36,882 nt of DNA from JALNYB01 sp023230065 (GCA_034006405.1 JAVESW010000002.1:1-36882), one strand, 5' to 3'; positions 14,873-22,907 are shown, numbered from the stretch's first letter. Numbers and translations: made by a program. The notes: generated by a model not told the origin, from the sequence alone.

Positions 14873-16383
14873 CAACTTTCGCAGATCTTGGAATTTCAAA
14901 AGAGGTAATTAAGGCAATGGATGAGATGGGTTGGACAGTGCCTACACCAGTGCAGGTGGCAGCAATCCCTGTCGGACTTGCAGGTCATGATCTGTTCGCT
15001 CAGGCACAGACAGGTACTGGAAAGACCGGTACATACGCATCTATAATAATGGGAAAGATCAGGGCCGGTTCAAAGGCACCAGCGGTACTTATCCTAACTC
15101 CTACAAGGGAATTGACCATTCAGGTCACAGAGGAAATGGAAAAGATCTCCAAATATACAGGTCACAGTAGTGTTTCAATTTACGGAGGAGTAAGTTTATC
15201 TCCTCAGATCTCAAAGCTTGAGCACGGTGTGGATATAGTCGTAGGAACACCAGGAAGGGTAAAGGATCTCATTATCAGAAGGGACCTCAACTCTTCGAAG
15301 ATCACAATGGTGGTCTTGGATGAAGCAGATCGTATGTTAGATATGGGATTTTCAAAGGATCTTGAATTTATATTGTCGAAAATATCGAAGCAAAGACAGA
15401 CACTTATGTTCTCAGCTACGATGTCTCCAGACATTAAACGCCTCGCAGTGCGTCATATGATAAATCCTGAAGAACTCCTAGTTTCAAAGGATAAACCTGT
15501 TTTAGATCTAATAAAACAGTATTACATAATTACCGATGTAGATTCCAAGCGTAATGCATTATGTACTATTTTGGATAATAATGATCCAAGGACCATTGTT
15601 TTCTGTCATACCAAGCGTAAGGTTAATCAGTTGACCAAGAAGATGCTCGCTGATGGATATATTGCAGGTGCTATTCACGGTGATGTTGCTCAGAATAAGA
15701 GGGAGAAGATCATCAATGCATTCAAGGATGGTTCACTGAACCTTCTAATTGCAACAGATGTTGCGGCCAGGGGATTGGATATCGATGATGTCACATATGT
15801 TATCAATTACGATATGCCTAACGATCCGGAGACATATGTCCACCGTATCGGAAGGGTAGGGAGAGCAGGAAAAGAAGGTATCGCAGTTTCATTCATCATG
15901 CATGAAGAGCGCAATATGATCAAACCGATTGAGAAACAGACAGGTATGACATTAGAGATATTGGATCTAGAGATCATCGAGAGACCAGATCCGATTATCA
16001 TTAGACCTCTGCCTCCGAAGAAGTTTGCTCCTGCAGAGAAGAGAGGTCCCAAAGTACCCTACGGAAAGGCAGCGGGTACAGCAAAGACAACGTCAAAAGT
16101 GTCAGGAAAATCATATAACAATTCGGATTTCAAAAAGAAGAAGGATCCTGATGCACCAGCATCCATGGAGATAAATCTCGGGTGTTCTGACAAGATAACC
16201 AAAGGCGAACTTTGTAATTTTATCGTCAACAGTACGGGTATTCCGTCACGTGATATAGGAAGCATCATCATGGGCGAAAAATCGGCTTTTGTGGAACTCA
16301 GAAGGAAAGATGGAGACAACGTTGCTGCAGATCTTTCTGATTATGAATACAAAGGAAAAGAGATCAAAGCCCGTTTGATCTGA
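14869..16383 (+). CDS. deaD: DEAD-box RNA helicase with DbpA-type RNA-binding domain
   Basis: This ATP-dependent RNA helicase unwinds RNA structures, for example in ribosome assembly or at low temperature. The motifs appear in order: Q-motif region (WTVPTPVQ), Walker A AQTGTGKT, PTRELT, TPGR, DEAD (VVLDEADRMLDMGF), SAT (MFSATMS), then the second RecA domain with IVFCHTKRK, ATDVAARGLDIDDV and HRIGRVGRAG. After a basic, Lys-rich linker (about residues 385-430) the last 75 residues look like the DbpA RNA-recognition domain, as in bacterial DeaD/DbpA. The start is taken as GTG at 14869 (MTTFADLGISKEV); a GTG three codons upstream (14860) is the alternative. The domain order resembles bacterial DeaD, so transfer is possible. 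Confidence 0.93.
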   Translation: MTTFADLGISKEVIKAMDEMGWTVPTPVQVAAIPVGLAGHDLFAQAQTGTGKTGTYASIIMGKIRAGSKAPAVLILTPTRELTIQVTEEMEKISKYTGHSSVSIYGGVSLSPQISKLEHGVDIVVGTPGRVKDLIIRRDLNSSKITMVVLDEADRMLDMGFSKDLEFILSKISKQRQTLMFSATMSPDIKRLAVRHMINPEELLVSKDKPVLDLIKQYYIITDVDSKRNALCTILDNNDPRTIVFCHTKRKVNQLTKKMLADGYIAGAIHGDVAQNKREKIINAFKDGSLNLLIATDVAARGLDIDDVTYVINYDMPNDPETYVHRIGRVGRAGKEGIAVSFIMHEERNMIKPIEKQTGMTLEILDLEIIERPDPIIIRPLPPKKFAPAEKRGPKVPYGKAAGTAKTTSKVSGKSYNNSDFKKKKDPDAPASMEINLGCSDKITKGELCNFIVNSTGIPSRDIGSIIMGEKSAFVELRRKDGDNVAADLSDYEYKGKEIKARLI

Positions 16384-16390
16384 ATGGGGT

Positions 16391-16409
16391 TTCGGGGAAT
16401 TTCCCCGAA
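16391..16409. terminator. Bidirectional terminator between convergent genes
   Basis: TTCGGGGAA (16391-16399) and TTCCCCGAA (16401-16409) are perfect inverted arms forming a GC-rich hairpin 8 bases after the helicase stop. A run of T residues follows on the plus strand (around 16425-16431). The next gene, on the minus strand, ends at 16417. Confidence 0.7.
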
Positions 16410-16416
16410 TCCTCAT

Positions 16417-16824
16417 TTATATATATTTTTTACACGCAGGCATTTGATGGCAGAGTTCTATGACATAGTATACGTGCATAACGTATTCTGCGTCATCTAA
16501 CAGCGGATTTAATGTTGTTTCCCAGTCAGGGAGTTCTAAGATATCATAAATCAATACATTGTTTTCAGATATTTTTTTGAGATTATTTTTTATGAATGAT
16601 AATAGTCTTTCGTCTGAGATAAGATTGTTTGTTAGAATTGTATCATGATCTATTCTGATGATATTCGTTTTTGGGTTCTGTCTGATCAATTCTTTTCTTA
16701 CGATTTCCATTAATGCGGTGTTACCGCTCCGTTTGCGTCCAGCAAGCATTCTGTTGTTTGGGCCTTTAATGAAAGATCCTAATGTATCAATAGGGTCTGC
16801 GTTAGATGAATAGCAGGGTGTCAT
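16417..16824 (-). pseudogene. Decayed fragment of an archaeal AAA (AAA_14/DUF4143-type) ATPase
   Basis: The 135-residue frame resembles only the N-terminal part of the AAA_14/DUF4143 ATPases common in archaea. RMLAGRKRSGNTALMEIVRKEL corresponds to a Walker A region in which the essential lysine is replaced (GN instead of GK). NVLIYDILELPDWETTLNPLL corresponds to the Walker B and following helix, but the D-E pair reads D-I and one residue seems lost. The sensor region and the whole C-terminal domain, normally some 250 more residues, are missing, and the last 20 residues fit nothing. It therefore looks like an inactive remnant. It could still be expressed as a short protein. It lies beside two recombinase genes, in keeping with an accessory patch. 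Confidence 0.6.
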
Positions 16825-16864
16825 GATTATTCAATTATCAGAAATATTATGTTGTTCATTCGTA

Positions 16865-16901
16865 TTTCGAAACCAAGATTTTTACACATATAGTTTCGAA
16901 A
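16865..16901. repeat. Two copies of the palindrome TTTCGAAA upstream of the recombinase genes
   Basis: The perfect 8-bp palindrome TTTCGAAA occurs at 16865-16872 and again at 16894-16901, with start points 29 bp apart (nearly three helix turns). They sit between the ATPase remnant and the recombinase pair, upstream of a TATA-like TTTTTTAAAG (16928-16937). They may be an operator or a recombinase binding site. Confidence 0.45.
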
Positions 16902-17066
16902 AATTGCAGACATAAATGTAGGTTTAATTTTTTAAAGTAATCTATCTTTGTTATGAAGCAGAGGTGAGGATGAGATCCAAATCTAAATTATTCAAAAGAA
17001 TTCGTCAAATATTGATACTAACTATTTATATTCTGTATCTTCATTTGGTATTTGGATGGGAATCCA

Positions 17067-17840
17067 ATGCGTGCAGCACTCTATGTAAGGGTGTCCACTG
17101 AAGATCAGGCCAGAGAGGGCTATTCACTGGATGCTCAGACCAAGAGACTTGAAGCTTATTGTAGGGTCCGCGGTTGGGAAATAGCTGACATCTATAGAGA
17201 TGAAGGTTGTTCCGGCCGTAATATCAAACGCCCTGAATATATCAGGATGATGAAGGAATCCGACAATTGGAATGTTATCTTGGTTCTTAAAATGGATAGA
17301 ATTCATCGTAATAGTGTGAACTTTGCACTTATGATGGATGACCTTCGTAAGAAAGGTAAGGATTTCAACTCAGTGCAAGAGAAGTTCGATACTACCACTG
17401 CAATGGGAAGATTCGTTATGGATATCATGCAGAGGATTGCTCAACTTGAAAGTGAGCAGATCGGTGAAAGGGTAAAGGTAGGAATGGTTCAAAAGGCCAA
17501 ATGCGGTAACGGTGCGATGGGCTCAGGGCATCCTTACGGATATATTTACGAAAAAGGAAATTTGAAAATAGTTGAGACAGAAGCTAGGATTGTAAGGAAT
17601 ATCTATTCTATGTATGCACAAGGAACTTCTATGGAGAACATTGCTGTAAATCTCAATAATGCATTTATTCCTGCTAAGAAAGGCGGAAGATGGAATAGGC
17701 AGTCTGTTTGCAACATACTTCACAATTCTCTTTACGTGGGAATCATGGAATGGGACGGTATTGTTCGTGAGGGGCAACACGATGCCATTGTTAGTTTGGA
17801 TATCTTTGAGGCCGTTAATGGGCCCTCACAGCTTTGTTGA
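17067..17840 (+). CDS. Serine recombinase (first of a tandem pair), short C-terminus
   Basis: Serine recombinases cut and rejoin DNA through a covalent serine link. The resolvase domain begins at once: MRAALYVRVSTEDQ with catalytic Ser10 and Arg8, then EGYSLDAQ, LKMDRIHRNS with its catalytic arginine region, and IAQLESEQIGERV. A Recombinase domain follows (GHPYGYIYEKG, IVRNIYSMYAQG, NILHNSLYVGIMEWDG). The protein stops at about 257 residues and lacks the zinc ribbon and coiled coil of large serine integrases. It also ends about 20 residues before its neighbour would. The ATG at 17067 is chosen over a TTG five codons upstream because it places the family-typical ALYVRVS right at the N-terminus. 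Confidence 0.88.
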   Translation: MRAALYVRVSTEDQAREGYSLDAQTKRLEAYCRVRGWEIADIYRDEGCSGRNIKRPEYIRMMKESDNWNVILVLKMDRIHRNSVNFALMMDDLRKKGKDFNSVQEKFDTTTAMGRFVMDIMQRIAQLESEQIGERVKVGMVQKAKCGNGAMGSGHPYGYIYEKGNLKIVETEARIVRNIYSMYAQGTSMENIAVNLNNAFIPAKKGGRWNRQSVCNILHNSLYVGIMEWDGIVREGQHDAIVSLDIFEAVNGPSQLC

Positions 17841-17845
17841 GGCCC
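17820..17845 (+). other. Stem-loop at the junction of the two recombinase genes
   Basis: GGGCCCTCA (17820-17828) pairs with TGAGGCCC (17838-17845), an 8-bp GC-rich stem with one bulged C. It spans the stop codon of the first recombinase and ends 5 bases before the ATG of the second. It may modulate translation of the second gene. Confidence 0.45.
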
Positions 17846-17849
17846 TTCT

Positions 17850-18695
17850 ATGACTCTTGCAGCTTTGTATGTCAGGGTCTCAACCGAAGAGCAGGCGGAA
17901 GAAGGATATTCGTTGGATGCTCAAAAATCTATTTTGGAGGATTATTGCATATCGGAGGATTTGAAGATCTATGAGATCTATGAGGATTATGGTTATTCTG
18001 GTACAAACATCAGACGTCCAGGCTATCATAAGATGATGTCAGATATTGATCTATGGGATTCTATGGTGGTTTTGAAGATGGACCGTATTCATAGGAATAG
18101 TCGTAATTTTATGAATATGATGGATATGTTGACGAAAAAAAACAAAGCATTCATTTCTGCTACGGAAGCTTTGAACACAGAGAATGCATTGGGAAGATTT
18201 GTTCTTGATATGATTCAAAGAATGGCCCAGCTTGAGAGTGAGCAGATCGGTGAAAGGACATATATGGGTATGAAGGAAAAGGCCGAGACGCTCATGAATA
18301 ATGAAAAAGAGAGTACAACCATGGGATTCAATGCACCTTATGGTTATATTTTAAAAGATGGAGTGTTAGTATCCATACCAGAAGAGATAAAGGTCGTTCA
18401 CAAGATATTCATATATTATCTCGAAGGTGATACGATAAATATTATTGCATACCGGTTGAATCGTGAGAAGATATTCACCAAGAGGGGCAATCCATGGAAT
18501 GTTTATAATATTAGGAATATCCTTCATAATCCAATATATTCAGGTTATATGCGTTGGGATGGGGTTCTTGTAAAACATTTCGCACAGATTGCAGTGAATC
18601 CAGAGGAATATAATTCTGTGCAAAGGATGATGTCCACGAAGGTAAAAGATCCATCTAAAAGAACAGTAAAATTGGTTCTAGACGATGATTTTTAA
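17850..18695 (+). CDS. Serine recombinase (second of a tandem pair)
   Basis: A 281-residue paralogue of the preceding gene, roughly half identical over the catalytic domain by eye. MTLAALYVRVSTEEQ places the nucleophile at Ser11; EGYSLDAQ, VVLKMDRIHRNSRNF and MAQLESEQIGER follow. The Recombinase domain (FNAPYGYILKDGV, VVHKIFIYYLEGD, RNILHNPIYSGYMRWDG) is complete, and a short charged tail ends the protein with no zinc ribbon. It starts 9 bases after the first gene ends, so both come from one mRNA and may work as a heteromeric pair, as CcrA/CcrB do in bacteria (analogy only). No obvious cargo or attachment site is seen. Confidence 0.88.
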   Translation: MTLAALYVRVSTEEQAEEGYSLDAQKSILEDYCISEDLKIYEIYEDYGYSGTNIRRPGYHKMMSDIDLWDSMVVLKMDRIHRNSRNFMNMMDMLTKKNKAFISATEALNTENALGRFVLDMIQRMAQLESEQIGERTYMGMKEKAETLMNNEKESTTMGFNAPYGYILKDGVLVSIPEEIKVVHKIFIYYLEGDTINIIAYRLNREKIFTKRGNPWNVYNIRNILHNPIYSGYMRWDGVLVKHFAQIAVNPEEYNSVQRMMSTKVKDPSKRTVKLVLDDDF

Positions 18696-18836
18696 GTTAT
18701 TGTAAAATAGTTACAACTACTCTTATTTAAAAGTATTTAGTTATAATCTGTATAGATAACACATCTTTCTGTTATTTGCATCTTTATGATTTCATTGCCT
18801 CTGGGTAATTGTTAAAAAGCATCCATCCATACTATG

Positions 18837-18848
18837 TTTTATATATAC
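18837..18848 (+). promoter_or_regulatory. TATA box of the YaaH-like membrane protein gene
   Basis: TTTTATATATAC predicts transcription from about 18868. The leader then carries GGAGG (18887-18891), 8 bases before the ATG at 18900, which decides that start over an in-frame TTG at 18885. Confidence 0.6.
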
Positions 18849-18899
18849 ATCTGATGCGATTATATTGGCGAGGGTAAAACCTTATTGGAGGAAAATTAC

Positions 18900-19397
18900 A
18901 TGGTAGAATGTGAAAAATGTCTTGACCCAACAGCATTGGGTCTATTTTTAGTTGCAGTGGTATCATTACCTCTTGCTATTCTTCAGCTGTACAACGAAGG
19001 AGTTCCATCAGCATGGTTCTTCATAGTAATGGGATTATTGATCGTCCTTGTTGCAGTTCATGCATTTAAATCAGATAGCAATTTTGGATTTACAGTATTC
19101 ATGCTTGTAGGTGCAGCAGTTGCATTGACAGGTTTCGGAATGGGTCAGTGGGAAAATATTGCATTTGCACTTGTGTTCTTCTTGGCCATAATATGGTCTG
19201 TAGTCGCAAAAACACCCAAGGCATTATCTGGTATCTGTTTGACAACAGGTTTGATCTTCCTTACTGTAGGATTATCAGTTGTTATCGGCGGAGATTATTG
19301 GCACTGGTTGATTGGAATTTCAGCACTTGCAAACTTCCTGTTGAACATCTATCTTTCGTTTGCATTGGCGCTCGAAGGAAAGATCCCCATACTGTAA
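18900..19397 (+). CDS. GPR1/FUN34/YaaH-like small membrane transporter
   Basis: A 165-residue integral membrane protein with six predicted hydrophobic segments. The N-terminal LDPTALGLFLVAV block resembles the N-P-A-P-L-G-L signature of the GPR1/FUN34/YaaH (acetate transporter) family, and a conserved-looking ALANFLLNIYLSFA stretch comes near the end. E. coli SatP of this family moves acetate and succinate and is of similar size. The gene has its own TATA box and a good ribosome-binding site. The family call is moderate, and substrate is not readable from the sequence. Acetate uptake or release would suit an anaerobic heterotrophic or methyl-reducing archaeon. Confidence 0.65.
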   Translation: MVECEKCLDPTALGLFLVAVVSLPLAILQLYNEGVPSAWFFIVMGLLIVLVAVHAFKSDSNFGFTVFMLVGAAVALTGFGMGQWENIAFALVFFLAIIWSVVAKTPKALSGICLTTGLIFLTVGLSVVIGGDYWHWLIGISALANFLLNIYLSFALALEGKIPIL

Positions 19398-19502
19398 ACA
19401 GAGTTTACATATTGGAAAATTAAACCTTTTACATTATCTATTTTATCCGTAATATTTTTTTAAGAGCAATGTTTAAAGATATTGTCAACATGCAGAGGGA
19501 CG

Positions 19503-19601
19503 ATGAAGCAGGAAGTCAAGATCAAAATGATGGCATGGTTCATGGTATTCATCATGGTCATAGTCGTGTTCGTAGTAGCTGCATCAGCTTTGATAGGTTG
19601 A
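19503..19601 (+). CDS. Small single-span membrane protein (32 aa)
   Basis: A short frame begins at ATG 19503 with MKQEVKIKMMAWF, giving a basic N-terminus, and continues into a hydrophobic stretch rich in Val, Ile, Phe and Met, ending ASALIG. This is a classic single transmembrane helix with positive-inside charge. GAGGG precedes the ATG by a few bases and a TATA-like ATATTTTTTTAAG lies about 45 bases upstream. It ends 33 bases before the SLC13-type permease gene and could be its small partner. An overlapping alternative frame from 19490 has no membrane character. There is no family to compare it with by eye. Confidence 0.45.
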   Translation: MKQEVKIKMMAWFMVFIMVIVVFVVAASALIG

Positions 19602-19634
19602 GATCGGTTGAATTTTAAGAGAACAGAGATCTAA

Positions 19635-20894
19635 ATGTCTTATGTGTTGATCGCTGCTTTTGCAATATTCCTGTTCACATACCTTTTGATATCTGTTAGA
19701 AGACTTCCTACAGTCAATGTTAGAAGGGATGTCGCCGCATTATTGGGCGGCGTTTTGATGTTGGTGTTCGGTATAGTTTCACTCCGTGAAGCGTGGGATT
19801 TTATTGATTTCGATGTTATTTTCTTGTTGTTAGGGATGATGCTTCTTATCACTGGATTAGAATTCACTGGTTTCTTCGAGATAATTGTATCAAAACTTAT
19901 CAGCAAGTCTCCGTCAAAAAGAAAACTTTTGATAATGATCATGTTGATCTCAGCTTTTCTATCCGCGATAATGCTCAATGATGCAGTTGTTCTCTTGTTC
20001 ACGCCTATAGTAATACGTTGTTGTAGAGCATTGAAGGCGAATCCGATACCTTACCTGGTCGCGGTTTTCGTTTCTGCTAATATCGGAAGTGTATCAACTG
20101 TTATCGGAAATCCACAGAATGCATATATTGCAACAAAAGCTGGTATAGATTTTATCGATTTCTCCATAAGATTGGTTCCGCTGGCTGTTATATGTCTGGC
20201 GGTTGCAATTTTGTTTGTTTGTTTCTTTTATCGTAAATCAATGGATGAGAAACTTGGAAGACACACAAATCAATCTATTCAGGCGACGAGATCTGTTGAT
20301 AGATATAGATTGTATTTCATGCTCATTCTATTGGTTGCCACAGTATTCTTTTTTGCAATTTCAAGTTATATCGGTGTCAAACTTTCTGAGATCGCAATGG
20401 TTTCTGGTGCTATTTCGTTACTGATTGTTATGACGAGGGGAACATCCAATGCGATTTGGGTTGTAAAGCGTATAGATTGGTCAATATTGTTTTTCTTCAT
20501 CGGTTTGTTCATACTCATGGCTGGTGTAGTGCAGTCGGGGTTATTGCAAGAGATCGCCAATTTATTTCCAGGATTCGGGTATGGAGAGATACCAACTATA
20601 GGAGGATTAACGTTGTTCTCGGCCATTTTGGCTAATTTGATAAGTAATGTGCCATCTGTGATGCTTATTGGAGAGATGTTGCCTGCGGGGGATGTTACTC
20701 TCTGGTTGACTTTGGCAGCAGCATCTACTTTGGCGGGAAATGCAACTCTGATGGGTGCTGCTGCCAATATAATAGTTGCAGAAGAAGCAGAAAAAGTAGA
20801 TATCAAGTTGAATTTCTGGAAATATATCAAAATAGGAATTCCGATGTCTGTTATCACTTTGATAATTACAATACTGTTCCTAACGTATCTGTGA
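19635..20894 (+). CDS. ArsB/NhaD/SLC13-type ion permease
   Basis: A 419-residue polytopic membrane protein of the ion transporter superfamily. The two symmetrical re-entrant motifs are visible: MLNDAVVLLFTPIVIR followed by SANIGSVSTVIGNPQNAYIA in the first half, and ANLISNVPSVMLI followed by AGNATLMGAAANIIVAEEAEK in the second. About 11 hydrophobic segments can be counted. Such proteins exchange anions (arsenite, dicarboxylates, sulfate) or Na+/H+; the substrate cannot be told from these motifs. A 32-residue membrane protein is encoded just upstream. The gene converges on tyrA, with only a 72-base gap that shows no strong terminator. Confidence 0.85.
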   Translation: MSYVLIAAFAIFLFTYLLISVRRLPTVNVRRDVAALLGGVLMLVFGIVSLREAWDFIDFDVIFLLLGMMLLITGLEFTGFFEIIVSKLISKSPSKRKLLIMIMLISAFLSAIMLNDAVVLLFTPIVIRCCRALKANPIPYLVAVFVSANIGSVSTVIGNPQNAYIATKAGIDFIDFSIRLVPLAVICLAVAILFVCFFYRKSMDEKLGRHTNQSIQATRSVDRYRLYFMLILLVATVFFFAISSYIGVKLSEIAMVSGAISLLIVMTRGTSNAIWVVKRIDWSILFFFIGLFILMAGVVQSGLLQEIANLFPGFGYGEIPTIGGLTLFSAILANLISNVPSVMLIGEMLPAGDVTLWLTLAAASTLAGNATLMGAAANIIVAEEAEKVDIKLNFWKYIKIGIPMSVITLIITILFLTYL

Positions 20895-20966
20895 GATCGA
20901 ATTCTCTAAGTTTTAATATCTATTGAATAGGTTAGATAAAATTATAAAAAATCATGCAGACATTTG

Positions 20967-22028
20967 TTAGATATCTGCATCAAAATATGTTTTTCCAAGA
21001 TTCATAAGTTCTATGAATTTTGCAGGGTCCTGATCTAAAGATGCTTTTTTAAGATCTTCGACAGCTTTGGAGAACGTATCCCAAAGAGCATCCCGGTTAG
21101 CATTTATGTGCTGTATCTCGTAGTATAGTTTGGGATCCTCTAACGCGACGGATTTGTTTGTATCCATGATCTTCTTGAATGTTGTAGATGCTACTGAATT
21201 CATGTCTCTGAATGAAATATTACTTCTTTGAAGTGCAGTGAAGAATGCGATATTGATCGCATGGCTCAGTCCAAGTACATATGACATGTATTTGTCATGG
21301 GAATCCAGATCCATTATGCGGATGTTAGCACCTTTATTATCAAGTAATTTTGTTACTTCCTCTACTGCTTTAGGATTACCGCAGTCGCAGATGATCATAT
21401 TTTGGTCATACATAGATCTTGCCGATGGCCCGAACATCGGGTGTACTGAACATACATTCTTTGTTTTCGCCATTCTTTTGAGAGTGGCTGATGCAGGTGT
21501 TTTCAATGAGGAGAGGTCGAATATCAGTGTTTCATCAGAACAGCATTTTTCAAGTTTCATCATTACTTCATTAACAGCCGATATAGGTATGGAAACAATC
21601 ACGATATCTGCAAATTTCGCATCTTCTATTGTTGATCCGTTTTGTAACGAAGAGTCTATGATTGTGATTTTATGGCCGGTTTTAGAAAGGATTTCGCACA
21701 TCCATTTTCCCATTTTACCGGCACCGCCAATGATTGCTATGTTTTTGAGGAAAGTATCTGGATGGGGGATGGAAGCCTCCTTTTCTACAGCTTCTTGTAT
21801 GATTGCTCTGAAGACAGTTTCCATCATATCCGGATTCAACTGATTGTTTTCAGCAAATTCTCTGTATCTTACAATGTTTTTTTCTTCCACTTCAGTATTT
21901 CTGATCGGGAGTTCTTTGGCTATCTTGTATCTGCCGACTTTTTCTGCGATATCAGTTCTCTTTTTGATGAGTTCCATTATCTCATCGTCTGTTTCTCTGA
22001 TATTTGTCCTGAGTTCTTCCAAGTCCAT
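20967..22028 (-). CDS. tyrA: Chorismate mutase-prephenate dehydrogenase fusion
   Basis: Two steps of tyrosine synthesis are joined in one chain of 353 residues. Residues 1-85 are an AroQ-type chorismate mutase helix bundle (MDLEELRTNIRETDDEIMELIKKR, then EKVGRYK). From about residue 95 a Rossmann domain starts with IAIIGGAGKMGKWM for NAD(P) binding, and CSVHPMFGPSA is the prephenate dehydrogenase active-site segment with its histidine. A TTG at 22043 is in frame, but the ATG at 22028 is preferred because it starts exactly at the usual mutase N-terminus. The gene follows ADH synthase after 39 bases, so one transcript supplies entry into the archaeal shikimate pathway and the tyrosine branch. 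Confidence 0.93.
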   Translation of the reverse strand: MDLEELRTNIRETDDEIMELIKKRTDIAEKVGRYKIAKELPIRNTEVEEKNIVRYREFAENNQLNPDMMETVFRAIIQEAVEKEASIPHPDTFLKNIAIIGGAGKMGKWMCEILSKTGHKITIIDSSLQNGSTIEDAKFADIVIVSIPISAVNEVMMKLEKCCSDETLIFDLSSLKTPASATLKRMAKTKNVCSVHPMFGPSARSMYDQNMIICDCGNPKAVEEVTKLLDNKGANIRIMDLDSHDKYMSYVLGLSHAINIAFFTALQRSNISFRDMNSVASTTFKKIMDTNKSVALEDPKLYYEIQHINANRDALWDTFSKAVEDLKKASLDQDPAKFIELMNLGKTYFDADI

Positions 22029-22067
22029 GATACCACTGTTCAACGTTGTTATTGTTCTTTTTGTATT

Positions 22068-22868
22068 TTATCTCAGGTGTTTGGCTGCTTCTTCTACAGT
22101 TGCTTCATGAAGGACGATATCGGATATTGCCGATGTTATTCCACGCACGTTCTTATGTTGGAATATATTTCTTCCGATGGATACACCGTGTCCACCTGCT
22201 TCAAGTGAATCATGGACCATGTTGAGTATAGCCATGTCCGAATCCATTTTTGGTCCGCCTGCTATGAGTACGGGGACCATAGCGCCTTTTACGACGGTTC
22301 TGAATGAATCTATGTCTCCAGTGTAGCTTACTTTGACAATATCTGCACCCAATTCCATTGCGACTCTTGCACATTGTGCGATGGCCTGCGGATCGTAAGC
22401 GTTCTTGATCGAAGGTCCGCGGGGGTACGCCATTGCTATGAGAGGCATTCCCCATTCACTGCAGTCTCTGGATACTTTTCCCATGTCTGCAAGCATCATA
22501 GGCTCTGTTTCTGCGCCTATGTTTATGTGTATGGAGCATGCGTCTGCTCCCATTTTTAGTGCTTCTTCTACACTTGCAACGAGTACTTTACTATTGGAGG
22601 TTACACCGAGATCCGTGGATGCTGAGAGATGGAGGATCAACCCAACATCAGGGCCTGATGTCCTGTGTCCTTGAGGAACAAGACCTTTGTGCATCAATAC
22701 TGCTGTTGCACCGCCCAATACAATATCATTAACAGTTTTTTTCATATCAATCAGGCCGGGAATAGGTCCAATACTTATTCCGTGGTCCAGGGGTACGACT
22801 ACTGCATTTCCGCTGTCTCTGTCGATTATTCTTTCCATTCTAATGTTTTTTCCAAACGTATTAATCAT
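22068..22868 (-). CDS. aroA': 2-amino-3,7-dideoxy-D-threo-hept-6-ulosonate (ADH) synthase
   Basis: This class I aldolase-like enzyme makes the first intermediate of the archaeal route to dehydroquinate, replacing DAHP synthase. The 266-residue protein starts like the Methanocaldococcus MJ0400 enzyme (MERIIDRDSG, VPLDHGISIGPIPGL). It has AMAYPRG with the conserved Tyr and DIVKVSYTGD with the Schiff-base Lys179. The C-terminal phosphate-binding part reads IAGGPK and GGHGVSIGRNIF. The K-x-x-Y-T-G-D context favours ADH synthase over the related archaeal FBP aldolase, and the adjacent tyrA supports an aromatic role. The partner dehydroquinate synthase II gene is not in the window. Confidence 0.9.
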   Translation of the reverse strand: MINTFGKNIRMERIIDRDSGNAVVVPLDHGISIGPIPGLIDMKKTVNDIVLGGATAVLMHKGLVPQGHRTSGPDVGLILHLSASTDLGVTSNSKVLVASVEEALKMGADACSIHINIGAETEPMMLADMGKVSRDCSEWGMPLIAMAYPRGPSIKNAYDPQAIAQCARVAMELGADIVKVSYTGDIDSFRTVVKGAMVPVLIAGGPKMDSDMAILNMVHDSLEAGGHGVSIGRNIFQHKNVRGITSAISDIVLHEATVEEAAKHLR

Positions 22869-22879
22869 CTACCGTGCTA

Positions 22880-22907
22880 CGTGTTAACACGGCACACGAT
22901 ATAAAGA
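22880..22907 (-). promoter_or_regulatory. ADH synthase promoter with a 12-bp palindromic operator candidate
   Basis: On the minus strand CTTTATATCG (22898-22907) is a TATA box placing transcription near 22877. The perfect palindrome CGTGTTAACACG (22880-22891) fills the space between TATA and start site. GTGC (22874-22877) and GCAC (22892-22895) widen it almost symmetrically. A repressor bound here would block transcription of the aromatic operon. The opposite MFS gene has its own TATA at 22932-22946. Confidence 0.55.

Noticed and set aside
16970..17098. 42-codon frame beginning MRSKSKLFKRIRQ with GAGGTGAGG before it
   Set aside because: It runs into the recombinase gene in another frame and shows no recognisable domain. 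The hydrophobic middle is suggestive but not enough to call a gene.
20956..20971. A further copy of the nitrogen palindrome (AGACATTTGTTAGA) at the tyrA end
   Set aside because: Only one arm matches and it lies at the end of tyrA, not near a promoter; likely chance.
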